From: Hermatobates lingyangjiaoensis
Lineage: Eukaryota; Arthropoda; Insecta; Hemiptera; Hermatobatidae
Direction of reading: 5' to 3'
NCBI GenBank assembly: GCA_026182355.1
Contig: JAPFBL010001617.1
Coordinates: forward strand, 7,193,001-7,257,000
DNA length: 64,000 bases
The first letter of the stretch is position 1. The number at the start of each line of letters is the position of its first letter. This document shows positions 21,932-32,799 of the stretch, one piece after another. The position numbers were made by a program, and so were the translations under genes. The notes below the pieces were generated by a model. The model did not search any database and had not been told where the DNA came from. It worked only from the letters and a program-made list of their open reading frames with translations.

Positions 21932-23610
21932 TTGCACCTTTCAAAAGTTAAACTGGATGTAGATCAAAGAAACGAAAAATTAACAATGAGTGTTAGTAAG
22001 TTTAAAAGGTTGCAGTTGGAACGTTCACAGGTAAGAACAGTGTTTACTCTTGCTTACAATAAATTTGATAAACTTTTGAGAGAAGAATCTGATACTGTCT
22101 GTATAGAACAACGATTTCGCAAGTTGGAAAATAAATCTGAAAGGTTATTCCAAGTAGATCAGAAGGTAAGTTCTCTTATGTATGATGTCATTAGAGATGA
22201 AAAGGAATTAGAAAAAGAGTCGGATAGTACTGAAGATTACCGTGATTAGTGGACTTGTATTTCTTATAGCAAGGATTGTGTGATTAACAGTAGAAATCAA
22301 AATAATGCTGATGAAGACACGAACTCTCTTTCTAAATTCTCTGCTTCATGTCAGAAACTCAAATTTAAAATGTCTACATTAGAGTTTTAAAAATTTGACG
22401 GGAATATTAAAAATCGGGTTGGATTATGGGCTCAATTCTCGAAAATACATGAAGATGAGACAGTGGACCTGGACGATAAATAACCTCTTTTATTGCATGT
22501 AACCATGAAAAATACACCTGCTAGAGAACTTTTAAAGAGTTTCCGCCTTCAGGTTCAAATTGTGATATTGCTATACGACAGTTAAAAAGTCGTTTTGGTC
22601 GTGATGGGTTATTAATACAGCTGTATATTAGAGAGCTGCTTAAATTAGGTTTAACCCAATTTAACAAAGACAAAGCATTGAAAATTAGAGCAGTGTACGA
22701 TAGTCTAGAAACATATTTGGGGGTTCTAGAAACACACGAGCTCTAGAAACACTTGGGGTTACTTCAGATAAGTATGCCATAATGCTTTATCTCCTTGTAG
22801 AATCTGCTTTGCTTGAAGATATACTGAATTTTTGGGAAAGACATTGCCATTAAGAGGTGAGAATATAACTGATAATGCAAAGGAATTATCAGAACTTTTA
22901 GAATTTTTAGAAGGGAAATAGGAGGCGAAGAAAGACTTAATCTCGTCAAATATTTTCCTCTAACAATAATTATAAATCTGAACCTTTAGAGAGTAAAAGA
23001 AAGTTTTTGAATATCACTAATAAAGGAAAAACGCCTACTGTGGCAGGTTTGATTAATACAAAGAACTTTTAAAAAAATTGTTTCGTTTGTATTTTTTGTG
23101 AAGGACATCATGCTAATGAAAGCCCAAAAAAAGAGGTTAGAAGAATAGAAAAGATTGTACAGAAGAAAAGTTATTGTTTCAGTTACTTGCGAAAGGGGCA
23201 CTACAGAAGACAATGTAAAACTTATTTAATATGCATTATTTGTGGAAAAAAGCATGCGCCATTGGTTTGTTCTGAACGAAGAACCTCAAGAACTGAAGAG
23301 AATGAAAATCCAAGTGATAGGCCCGTAGAACAAACTTTAACTTGTATGAGCTACCCTAGTTTTTTATGCAGACCCTTTTGGTAAATGTTGTAGCTAAAAA
23401 TGAGCAGAAGGTTCGTGTTTTGATTGACACAGGATCCCAAAGATCGTACATTACCAAAAGTTGGTGTCCATAATGGGTTATGACCCTTTGAAAAAGGAAA
23501 CGTTTCGACATGAATTTTTTGGAGGTGTCACGTCTGAAATCAGAAATAATGTTTTCTATAAAGTACATCTCTTAAACCTCAATGAGAAATATGCCTGTAA
23601 CATAATTAAA
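21932..23610 (+). pseudogene. BEL/Pao retrotransposon fossil: gag and protease
   Basis: Gag starts with a coiled, charged region (21932-22249, RNEKLTMSVSKFKRLQLERS). A DUF1759-like part follows: FDGNIKNRVGLWAQFSKIHE near 22396, then LKSRFGRDGLLIQLYIRELL near 22590. Next are BEL-type zinc knuckles (CFVCFCEGHHA near 23089, then CFSYLRKGHYRRQC and CIICGKKHAPLVC). Last is the start of an aspartic protease, VLIDTGSQRSYI near 23418. Frames are broken by stops near 22390, 22482, 22745 and 22920 and by shifts. It ends at about 23610 without reverse transcriptase, RNase H or integrase. BEL/Pao elements are LTR retrotransposons of animals; this one is a non-functional 5' half next to the SET gene. Confidence 0.78.
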
Positions 23611-23796
23611 TAGTTAAAAAAAATGATCTTTCATTCTGAATTCGATTCTTCGCTTCGTCGTATACTTCACCAGCGCTTGCATGCTTTGCGGTTTATCGTC
23701 GTCGATCTGGCTAGATCATTGTAATATGTGTATAATTTTGTATACTGTGTGGGTACCTATGTAATAATGTGATATTAAAATACTTTTATTATAAAT

Positions 23797-24024
23797 ATGT
23801 ATCTAATCATAATAAATAACTATCAGAGCCCCACACATGAAGCACGGAAGCAACAAGTTGAAATTGAAGAAACTTTGGAAGATGAAGGTACTTCTAGAGA
23901 TTATTTTAATAAAATTGGTGCAGAAGATGATAAAGATGAAGAAGAAAGTCCTTTTGCAGATGTTTCAACAACGGATTTCTACGAAGATATAGTTCTTAAT
24001 GAAACTGATGGAAAAAACTCTTGA
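23797..24024 (+). CDS. Short acidic open frame, unknown
   Basis: I do not recognise this. From about residue 12 (PTHEARKQQVEIEETLEDEG) it is strongly acidic and looks less random than its AT-rich surroundings. Codons after the stop in another frame read ERFMKAIEGQIFNSVYDIIF, which could be the same gene after a frameshift. It may be a pseudogene, a missed exon, or part of an LTR element. No start or splice signal decides. Confidence 0.25.
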   Translation: MYLIIINNYQSPTHEARKQQVEIEETLEDEGTSRDYFNKIGAEDDKDEEESPFADVSTTDFYEDIVLNETDGKNS

Positions 24025-24334
24025 ACGATTTATGAAGGCAATTGAAGGACAGATTTTCAATTCGGTGTATGATATTATTTTTGCGAAAAGTGAAAAAGAA
24101 TAGTTGAGTAATATTCTCGACCTATTGCTCAATGTGGGAGTATATCTGGTAATTTATATTATTTTTTTTTAACTTGTTACTATCATTTTCATTTTATCTG
24201 GACCACCTGTATTCTCGAACGTTTTGAATTGCTGAACTTGTTGTGTTTCTAGGTGATTATGTCAACAAATTGAGAGTGTGTACTGTAGCAGCCTTGGAGT
24301 ATTTATTTTCGTAATTAATTGCACAAAAAAAAAC

Positions 24335-26458
24335 AAAAATCTGGAGTGGCCTACACTCAACTTTACTATAAGTAACTTAATATCAAATTTCTTGAGTATA
24401 TAATATATAACGTCTCATTTAAGCATAATGTAAACATCTAAATGGGATATGATTATTAGTCTTTCATTCCTGAAGTAGTACAGATAGTGATTGAAGGACA
24501 TATCAATATATAAGCTTATTTTTGTACAACACACAGCTGATGAAAATAATTTCATTAGTATAACTACAGCAGTATTAACATTTTTGAAAAACCAAAGTGA
24601 ACATTTCTTGAAACGAAATATTCTCCTACAAAGAACATGGCTTTTGTTCAAATAGCCAGTGGATTCTTACATCGTTTACTTGACATCCTTCTACATTGAA
24701 TATTAAAGTAAAATTTTCAAATTTAAAACAGGAAAATACCCTTATTTTCTCTGAAAAACATCATAAACAGCGAAGAAAAAATGTTATTTTAAGATGATTT
24801 ATAATTAACTATGTACGATAATTACATTTATTAATCTCTAAACGAAAGATTTCAATTTTGAATTATCTTTTACATTTTCTGTCTTTTATAGAATTATTAT
24901 ACTGGGAATTTTATGGCTTCTTAGTATTTAATAAGATAATTTTCCTTCCCCTTTGTCAAATATCATATATACGAATTTTTTCTGAGTGAGTGTTACCCTT
25001 TTCCTGCCTTCTGTACTCTGTTATAAGTTTGCTATGAATGTATATTGAGAAAAAATATATTAGTAATTAGCCAGTTTACATACTCAAATCGAAGTCAAAG
25101 CCAGCTATTCAATATAACTTAAATCTTTTATAGTTGGTAGCTTCTAATTTTATAAAATAATAAATATGAACTATCAGACAAGAATTGTAAAAAAAAAAAA
25201 ACTGGATATTTCTCAACAAGCATAAGTCCTCTTTCTTGAGGAAAGAGTCCATTCATTACATTTCAATATCATGGAAAGGTACTACATTCACAATTATAAT
25301 GTAATTGTAACTGATATTAAGTTTTGCTCAAGAGTGAAATATACAGATTTATTAAAGCATTTTATGTGACAAATCTATCATGCCATGGAAGACAAAGGTA
25401 ATTTATTTATGTTTATTGGCGGTGATTTTTTTACATGTAACAATATTATTCCTCTTACATGTCATAAAAGTCAATAAACTTTTTAAATTGTTCCTTTATA
25501 AATATCAATTTTATCTCAGTGGATTCACTCAAAAAATTTCTAAGTCAATGTAAACATTGTAAAAAAATATAAAAAATTCGACAAGTATAGCAGGTGATCT
25601 CTTAGTCTAGGATAAACAAACAGTTTTTATATCGTTATTGCTCTTTTCCGTAATTGAAACTTCATGCATTTTTTTTTATGAATTGCTAATTTTTTGTTCC
25701 ATTTTTGGTCAAATTTTCATTATTTTTTAATCAGCCGTTTAGCGTCAAAAAAACATTTTCTGAAAACAGAAATCGTACTGTAACGCCCCATTAGCGAATG
25801 TAATTTTGAAAAAAAATATTTCAACTCATTCCCCACATAATGTTCTATTTATAGGCATAGTTTCATTTTGATCCGTCAAACAGTATGGCTTGTATTGCTC
25901 TCACAAGGTTTGAGATTGAATTATAAGTCAAAATTTTTATGTTTTATTGAAAAAAATATTTCCTGTTGTTTTAAAATTCTGGATATATTTTTCGTTTGTT
26001 CCATTTGTAACCTTAAAGATAATGTCAAAATTTCAAAACTCTAGGGTTATCAGTTTAGGAGAAATAAATGTTTTCTAAAAAACGGTATTTGGCAAAAAAA
26101 GTGACTTTCCCATCATGCATAATTCTTCCCAAACAATAGGGATCTTCGTTTTTATGGGGCCCATTTTTTTTGTAAAATATCAACTTGATCCATCAAAGAT
26201 TCTGGACCGTAGCGTGGTAACAAGCAATGCAAACACACTCACCCACCCACCCACACACACACACACAGACATCATCGTAAAAACTTCATAAAACGACTTC
26301 TGGGACCTCAAAACATGTAATTCCGTCAAAATCTCGAGATCGAATTTTTCCACGATCACTATACTTTACTTATAGTAAAGTAAAAACTCAATTGGTTGCA
26401 AGAAGTTTAATATTATATTTATTTAGAGTAAAGTTGAGTGTAGGCAACTCCAGATTTT
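24335..26458 (+). mobile_element. Best copy (B) of an unnamed 2.1 kb element with terminal inverted repeats
   Basis: The left end AAAATCTGGAGTGGCCTACA followed by CTCAACTTTACTATAAGTAA returns inverted at 26375-26458 (tttagagtaaagttgagtgt, aggcaactccagatttt). The TIRs are about 50 bp with scattered mismatches. Inside are no long open frames. A (CA)n/(CCCA) tract at about 26232-26270 sits between 'ggaccgtagcgtgg' and 'acatcatcg', and a short palindrome tactttacttatagtaaagta lies just inside the right TIR. Four further copies or fragments occur in this window. It behaves like a non-autonomous DNA transposon; I cannot assign its superfamily. Confidence 0.78.
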
Positions 26459-26522
26459 GATTAGAAAGGGGAAGAAACACTAAGTTTCCACTTGCAAAAA
26501 AGATGTATCAAACGACCATGCG

Positions 26523-26549
26523 TTTCGAAAGCTTAGTGTTCATCGTCAG
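26523..26549 (-). ncRNA. Hammerhead-like motif
   Basis: On the - strand: CTGACGA, one base, short stem GAA/TTC with a 9-base loop, then GAAA and ACGCA. All core bases are present but the helix III palindrome has decayed (ACGC for ACGT). Flanking bases show no clear stem I. Confidence 0.35.
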
Positions 26550-26559
26550 GTTCATTTGC

Positions 26560-28980
26560 CTCAGTAAGGTGGTATTGACTGTTTAAGGCGTCAAAGGACA
26601 TTGGCTCTTAGTATGTAGAGACTTAGTGTTTCTTCACCTGTTTAATAATGAGTAAATTACCACTCCATGACTGCTAGCATAGCTGGAAGGCAAATAGAAT
26701 TATTTTTTTCCCAAAATTACTGCTTTCATTAATATTGTCAATTAATTAAATTAATTTATGTATTAAGATAAATAAGTAAAAAAAAATCACACAACTAATT
26801 ACATGTCTTAGAATATGATATAGTTGATAAAATAATTAATTATCTAAATATAATCTAAAAATATACAGTTCTCAGTAAAATTTAAAAAAAATGGTTCCAT
26901 CTTATTAACTGTATTATTATTTCTTTGTTTTTTTTACATATTCCTTGAATTGGAGTCTTATCATATTGAAAATTAATTTAAAATAGTACTCAGCAAATGA
27001 CTCTAGTCTTAATTATTAGTCATGGTGATTCATTTGATTTTTTACAAGGCAATGTTACTGTGACAATGATTACATTTTTTTTAGCAAAGTAGAGATGACT
27101 GCATTAAAACGAAACATAGAATGAAATAGCTTGTCAATTAACTTAATAATATATTTACTTTTAGCAAAGTTTAGTACCGACACAATTTTTTTAAAATATT
27201 AAACGACTAGTATTTACCAACCTGAAAAGTCAATTACTAAATTCCACTCACATATGTATAATTTCCATTTTTTGTCTTTTATTATAAAATTATCTATTTA
27301 AATATGTTTATTTCAAATTAATATCGATTATATAGAATCATTTTTTGTTGAATACATCTCACCAAAACTTATAGGTCCGTATTTAGTTCATGATTATTTG
27401 CTGTCCATTTTGTGAACACTGGCATAATTACGAGCCTAACCTTTTTTTAATATTTCCTCAAATCATCATAGCGTTATTCATTTTTTATGCTTTAAGCATC
27501 GATTTTTTAATCGGACTTTTGAAAATAATTGTTCTGTATAGCAGTTTAAAAGTGATTTTATTAATTAGATCACTACGTGATGCACAAGAGTGAAATTATT
27601 TTTGTGTTTGTATAAGTGTTTAAAAAGAAAGAAGAAATGAAGAAAAAATCTCCACATCAAAAAGAAAGTTAGTACACAGATTACAATTAACTTCTATTTT
27701 TTTACCACATTGGGTTAAATTATAACTATTAAATGATGCCAAACAAAAGTAGATTAAGAATTACACTGCATTATAGTAATGCCAAAAAAAAAACACAAAA
27801 CAAAACAGTCATCTTCTTAATTAGCATAAGAATTATTTTTAATTAATTAATGCCACTAAAACTTTCAAAAACTTTTAAAACTGAATCATTTAAATTTATA
27901 TACAACTAAAGTTTAATTTAAAAAAGTTATTCCTAAAAAAATGTAATTTAGCTCCATTTATTTCTAATTATTTAGAGTAGTTTATAATTAATTGGTTTTC
28001 TACATATTAATAACAATAGATTCAATTCAAATATAATCTTTTAATATTAAGAAAAGAAAGGAATACTTTTTTATATTAGTTTATATAGCTTATATTTTAT
28101 ATAGTTTATTATATTAGTTTCTTATAAAGTAATTACCAATTTAGCAATTAAAATAAATTATATCTTATTTATTCTATATTAATAATGGACATTAATTAAA
28201 TGACCATTTTAATTAGTAATACTAATAATGGTCAGCATTATTAGTAATGATGATGATGGTCATCTAATAACTTCCAGATTTTCTAGATTAACATCACTGT
28301 TATGCACAGGTACAGTACTGTAACTATTTCGTTATGTCCTATAATTCTGTAGCACTTACTGGTCAAGATGTATTCTAGATTATTTTATTTATGTGATAAC
28401 ACAGAAAGGAATATCACAATTATTAGTAAAAATATGTTACAATATGACTAATGGTACAGTTTTTAATGAAGTTTTAACTTTTACATTGTTTACAACTTTG
28501 TGTATAAAGTTGTAAAATAATGTTAACAACTTTTAGAAAAATCAATAACAGAATTTGAATATAACCTTTTTTTTTTTGTCAATGTTTCAATGCAAACATT
28601 AAGAAACTGTTATCTTACAACCATTTCTTTTTTAAACTAATTTTAATAATCTAGCTTAAACCTCTTTTTTTAAATTTCAGCTTAAATTAAATTAATTATA
28701 TCTTGTACATAATTATGAAATAATTATTAAACTTATTACTGATTTTAACTTAATTATTAATAAATAACGTAATTGATTTTAAACATTATTTAAAAAGTTT
28801 GAACTTTTTTTTGTGGAATTCCCTAGGTTTCTTATATACATTATATTAGTTGGGTTTAATTTTATTTAATTGTCAATTAATAGTTCATTAATTAATTAAT
28901 ATTACTAATTATTAATAGGTAATTTACTAATGGAATTAAAATTGAAAGAAATAATTTTAAACATACAAGATGACACAATA
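26560..28980. other. AT-rich spacer
   Basis: Very AT-rich with no gene. Its one identifiable item is a ~100-bp block at about 28290-28390 that is repeated inside the MITE at 29245-29345. Confidence 0.6.
28290..28390 (+). repeat. Detached copy of a MITE-internal module
   Basis: The sequence from gcacaggtacagtactgtaa to gatgtattctagattatttt is almost the same as 29260-29347, inside the pogo-like MITE. It is preceded by 'ccagattttctagattaacatcact' against 'ccagatgaacatcatt' in the MITE. It is likely a remnant of a second insertion with deleted ends. Confidence 0.75.
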
Positions 28981-28982
28981 TA

Positions 28983-29607
28983 CAGGTTGAACTTCCTTAA
29001 TCCGGTATTCTCCCAGCAGCAACACCTGTAATCTGGCAACATTTTTCTTTGTAATGTAACTTCGAGTTACAGTATCTGAGTGTACCTGTGCTGGGTTCCC
29101 AAGCCGTGACAGTGACAGTGAAGCCGTTTTTATGTTTACTGCATGCGCTCTTGTGCAAGTTTAGTTTGTACAAGACTGCAAGTTTAGTCTTATGCACTCT
29201 TAATTTTCGTTTTTTTCCTCGTCTTATTTTATATTTTCCTTACTTCCAGATGAACATCATTGTTGCACAGGTACAGTACTGTAACTATTTCGTTATGTCC
29301 TATAATTCTGTAGCACTTACTGGTCATGATGTATTCTAGATTATTTTCTTTACAGTTTATCTGCTTGTCTAGTTGTAAAAATAAATCCAGAAGTATTCTT
29401 TAAACGTGTTTTTTTATATACTTCTGTACGCATATTTACATGTAATCAACTATCATACATAAAAACAATGTTACAGCTACACTTGTACAGCATAATGCAG
29501 GGTAAATAGATATTTTATATATATATATATAGAGGGTGTTTTGGGGACCACCTATAGTTGGACAAGTCTAAGGTCCAGTGCTTGACGGATTAGGGAGGTT
29601 CAACCTG
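28983..29607. mobile_element. pogo/Tigger-type MITE, 625 bp
   Basis: Left end CAGGTTGAACTTCCTTAATC, right end inverted as cggattagggaggttcaacctg; 20 of 22 TIR bases agree. TA flanks both ends (28981-28982, 29608-29609), the target duplication of the Tc1/mariner-pogo group. The interior includes gtgacagtgacagtgaag and a (TA)n at about 29518. No transposase is encoded, so it needs a helper. Confidence 0.8.
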
Positions 29608-30187
29608 TACTACTAAAATATTGTGATACTTTTTCTGACATTAAAAGTTTACCATTTTGGTTTAATATTTTTCCTATCATTGTTAAAACAATGATACATA
29701 AAGAAAATATATCAGATTCTATAATATTATAGTATAAAATAATTAGTATATTATTAAAAAAAAAGAAATAAGTAAAATGATATTAATATATTATTTTTAA
29801 ATTGACTTTTTTTTGCAAGATATAAAAATTTAATTACGTTGTTAAATTTAATGAACACTATATTTTAGATCATTTTCTTATTTTTAATAAAATATTTTTC
29901 TTTTCATATATAAATCTTAACTTTATTGCTCTATTCTCCCCTATTAAAATTGATTTATTATAACTAATTCATGAAAGGAATGTTCTGCGGGAGGGTATTT
30001 TTGTAGTCATTCAATCTTATTTAACAAATGTATTTACCCGTTAATAATAATATCCATTTACAATAATATTATAAATAAATTAATTACTAATGAATATTAA
30101 TTAATAATATTTATTATTTTTATATTATATATATATATATAGAAAGTTCGGTTTGCTTCTGAACGCCAGTACTTCGTACTCTTCTTC

Positions 30188-30213
30188 CTGATGATGATGG
30201 ATGTCGAAATATC
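30188..30213 (+). ncRNA. Hammerhead-like motif (ATAT family)
   Basis: CTGATGA at 30188-30194 and GAAA at 30206-30209 enclose a short hairpin. The GAAA is followed by the palindrome ATAT and C. It follows the (TA)n at 30124-30142. Stem II has only two or three pairs, so this copy is weak. Confidence 0.4.
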
Positions 30214-30321
30214 GAAATGAGTTTCTTCAATAACATTCTTTGTTTCTTTCCTATGTGTTAAAGTATATATATATATATAATATATAAAGATTTCACATAA
30301 AAAGATTTCAGTTGGGTTTTT

Positions 30322-30364
30322 GACTCTGACGAAGACCGTTTGTTACGGTTGAAAGATCTTAGTC
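30322..30364 (+). ncRNA. Hammerhead-like motif (AGATCT family)
   Basis: GACT, then CTGACGA (30326-30332), one base, stem II GACCG/CGGTT with a 7-base loop, GAAA (30351-30354), palindrome AGATCT, T, and AGTC pairing with the first GACT. It sits between (TA)n tracts. The same family lies at 49026, 53679, 53902, 59466, 61116 and 61184, with paired changes in stem II. Confidence 0.6.
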
Positions 30365-30397
30365 TTGTTTTCCCATTTTATGCTGTGGTTTGATCAT

Positions 30398-30398
<1 letters not shown>

Positions 30399-30435
<37 letters not shown>

Positions 30436-30542
30436 GAATTTAAAAAGAACACATAGAAAGGAAATCACTGAACTCACTACTATATTTCGATGTCTTCGTC
30501 TTCAGGAAAAGAAGTGAATCGCTCCAAAGGCTGATAACGACG

Positions 30543-30588
<46 letters not shown>
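30399..30588. repeat. (TA)n tracts flanking a hammerhead-like motif
   Basis: TA tracts at about 30399-30430 and 30546-30588 enclose a ~115-bp piece ending 'cggtctatatat'. The piece is an inverted relative of 53370-53510, which also ends in (TA)n. Confidence 0.75.
30481..30505 (-). ncRNA. Hammerhead-like motif (ATAT family)
   Basis: On the - strand CTGAAGA, a short hairpin (CGA/TCG), GAAA, palindrome ATAT, A. The relative at 53434 on + has CTGACAA, that is, a damaged core. Stem I is not evident. Confidence 0.4.
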
Positions 30589-30590
<2 letters not shown>

Positions 30591-30619
30591 CAATTAACCG
30601 TTTGATAAAATAAGTATAT

Positions 30620-30880
30620 TAGTAAAACGGGATTCGGGGTCAATTTTCTAGGTTCAAAATTAAACTCTCATTTTAATATCTGATTAGTCTAGTTCAAGGT
30701 TTTGACCGGTCTAGATTGTTAGTTCATTTATGTAATGTAAATTTAATTTTCTAATTCAAAAAATTCTTACTTCTGTAAGTTATTTTATTTATATTTAAAA
30801 TACTTCTATTTATAATATTTCAGAATGTGTAATAATCCATTTCAATATTGTTTATTTGTTGATGATATTTATATCATAGC
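30620..30880 (+). mobile_element. PLE 3' end fragment, non-coding
   Basis: Matches the outer arms of the 2261-3811 palindrome: 'gggattcggggtcaattttc', 'gattagtctagttcaaggttttg' and 'aaaaaattcttacttctgtaag'. It is diverged and carries no reading frame. Confidence 0.7.
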
Positions 30881-30892
30881 TCAATCTATCAA

Positions 30893-31035
30893 TCAATCTA
30901 TATAAATAAAAGAAAGGTTTTGTCTGTACACTGTTTAGAACTGACTCATTTCAAGTTATCTTTATGTTTCATGCATTAGCGAAACCGAATCCACCCTTAG
31001 AAAAATTTCTGTCTGTCGGTTTGTAACTTTATTTT
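30893..31035 (+). repeat. Dispersed repeat shared with 58585-58715
   Basis: 'ctatataaataaaagaaagg', 'tgtctgtacactgtttagaa', 'actcatttcaagttatcttt' and 'tttctgtctgtcggtttgt' recur at 58585-58715 in the same order and strand. The start resembles ends of Helitron-like repeats in arthropods, but I cannot confirm the class. Confidence 0.6.
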
Positions 31036-31984
31036 TATTTTTGTTACTTTTATCTATATTGAACTTTATTTGTCTGTGTAGGATCGTTTTTCATTGTAAA
31101 AGTGTGTATATGTATGTGTATATATGTGAGTGACAAAAAGAGGGAGAGAGAGAGAGTGAGGGTGACAGTGAAATCAAACAATGAACGTTTATTTTGAAAA
31201 TGATAAATTCCTAGAAGACTTCCTGTGACACATACTAAACGCTGCTGGCGGGAAAACAAGAAAGTTGGACGGTTAGGTGCATAGCGGCTTATATTCTCTC
31301 CTGCAAGAGTTATTAATAAGGAAAATTGATATCGTTAATTGCATCTTAAAGAGTATGTAGATATTTTTACTTTGATGGTGTTTGTTGTATATGAGTGGGT
31401 GGGTGGTTGTTGTTTTTAAACATTTTTTTTCTCCTCAACTACAAACTCTAGAGACTTGAAATTTTATCATCATGGAAGGAGCAAAAGCAGTAATCGAAAA
31501 AATACCTCAGATTTTTAAAGCAACTGGAAATATTTATGTTTAATAAGTTTATGTCTAATTTAGTTTATTCTAACTGTACTTACATTTGGAAGAGAATATT
31601 ACATCTAAAATAGAAGTGTTGATACATATATGTTAAATATTTAACCACAGTTTGTGGTTATACTACTTATACTTATACAACTACTACTTATACAGAATGA
31701 AGTTAACATCATACAAATAATGCAGACTCTGTCTGGAAGTTGCGAAAACCTTTGATTATTTTCAATCTGAATGGGAGGTAAATTGCCTTGAAGAAGATAA
31801 AGTTCTTGGTAAACCATACCCATAACCAGTGAGACATAATTTTTTAAATACAATTTTGAAGGTCAGTAAAGCAATAAAAACCGAAGCTGATTTTATAAAT
31901 GAAAAAAAGGAAAGCTCGATAAGTTAGATATGTGTAACTCTGCGCCGTGTTCGATGACTCTCAGGCCCCCAGTTTGATCTGAAT

Positions 31985-32527
31985 CAGTGGTTCTCAACGT
32001 GGCCTTCATGGACCCTCAGGAGTTCACAGAAGATTGTGGACTCCTGGAGGTCCACGAGAAAAAATTGTATTTTGAGTTATGTTATATCATGATAGCATAA
32101 TCAAAAATATATCAGCGTACTGAGCTGACCTTTAGAATACTCAAACATAATAATTAAAGCATAATATTGTCGTAAGATTGTTATAGTGTTCAAATATTTT
32201 AAAATGTTCTATTACAATTTTTTGTATGTAATATTCAAAACTGATTCTTTTGCCGTTTATTTCGGAATATTATGTAAAATGTCAATAAAGAAATATTTTG
32301 TTATTATTTAAATTTTTTTTTGTATTTTGACATCACGTTGTAAATGTAATGAAATTATTTCAAAGTTACACTTTTCATTTCCCTAAAAAGAAATATTTGT
32401 TTGAAATTTACGCTCGCATAATTATGTAATTATGTTTTTTAAGTATCCGGAGAGGGGGAGAGTGGCTGTCTACAGATGATAAAAACTGTCAGGGGGTACA
32501 CAAGCAGAGAAAGATTGAGAACCACTG
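31985..32527. mobile_element. hAT MITE, 543 bp, with perfect 8-bp target duplication
   Basis: Left end CAGTGGTTCTCAAC, right end ATTGAGAACCACTG, with one mismatch in 14. The 8 bases ATCTGAAT stand directly on both sides (31977-31984 and 32528-32535). TIR sequence and an 8-bp duplication are diagnostic of hAT elements. The interior has no transposase. The intact duplication suggests a fairly recent insertion. Confidence 0.92.
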
Positions 32528-32734
32528 ATCTGAATAATAATAGTTTGTCTCATTGTTCTGTATCAACAATTTAAAATTGTTATAAATGACAAAATGATTA
32601 TAAATAAAATGAAACAAATGAAACTATTAAATTAGTTAACTATGTTTGCAGGAGTATATACAGCCATACCTTACCAGAGTATAGTATAATCTCATCAGGA
32701 TAGTTAAAATAAAACAAACTCAACTGATTGTCGA

Positions 32735-32797
32735 CGAATTTCATATTATGTATACTTATAGTAAATTTGAGTGTGAGTCACTCCAGCTTTTAATAAA
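32735..32797. mobile_element. Solo right TIR of the 2.1 kb TIR element
   Basis: Reads 'tatacttatagtaaatttga' and 'gtgtgagtcactccagctttt', the inverted terminal repeat of the element at 24335-26458. Little else of that element is recognisable before it. Confidence 0.6.
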
Positions 32798-32799
32798 TG

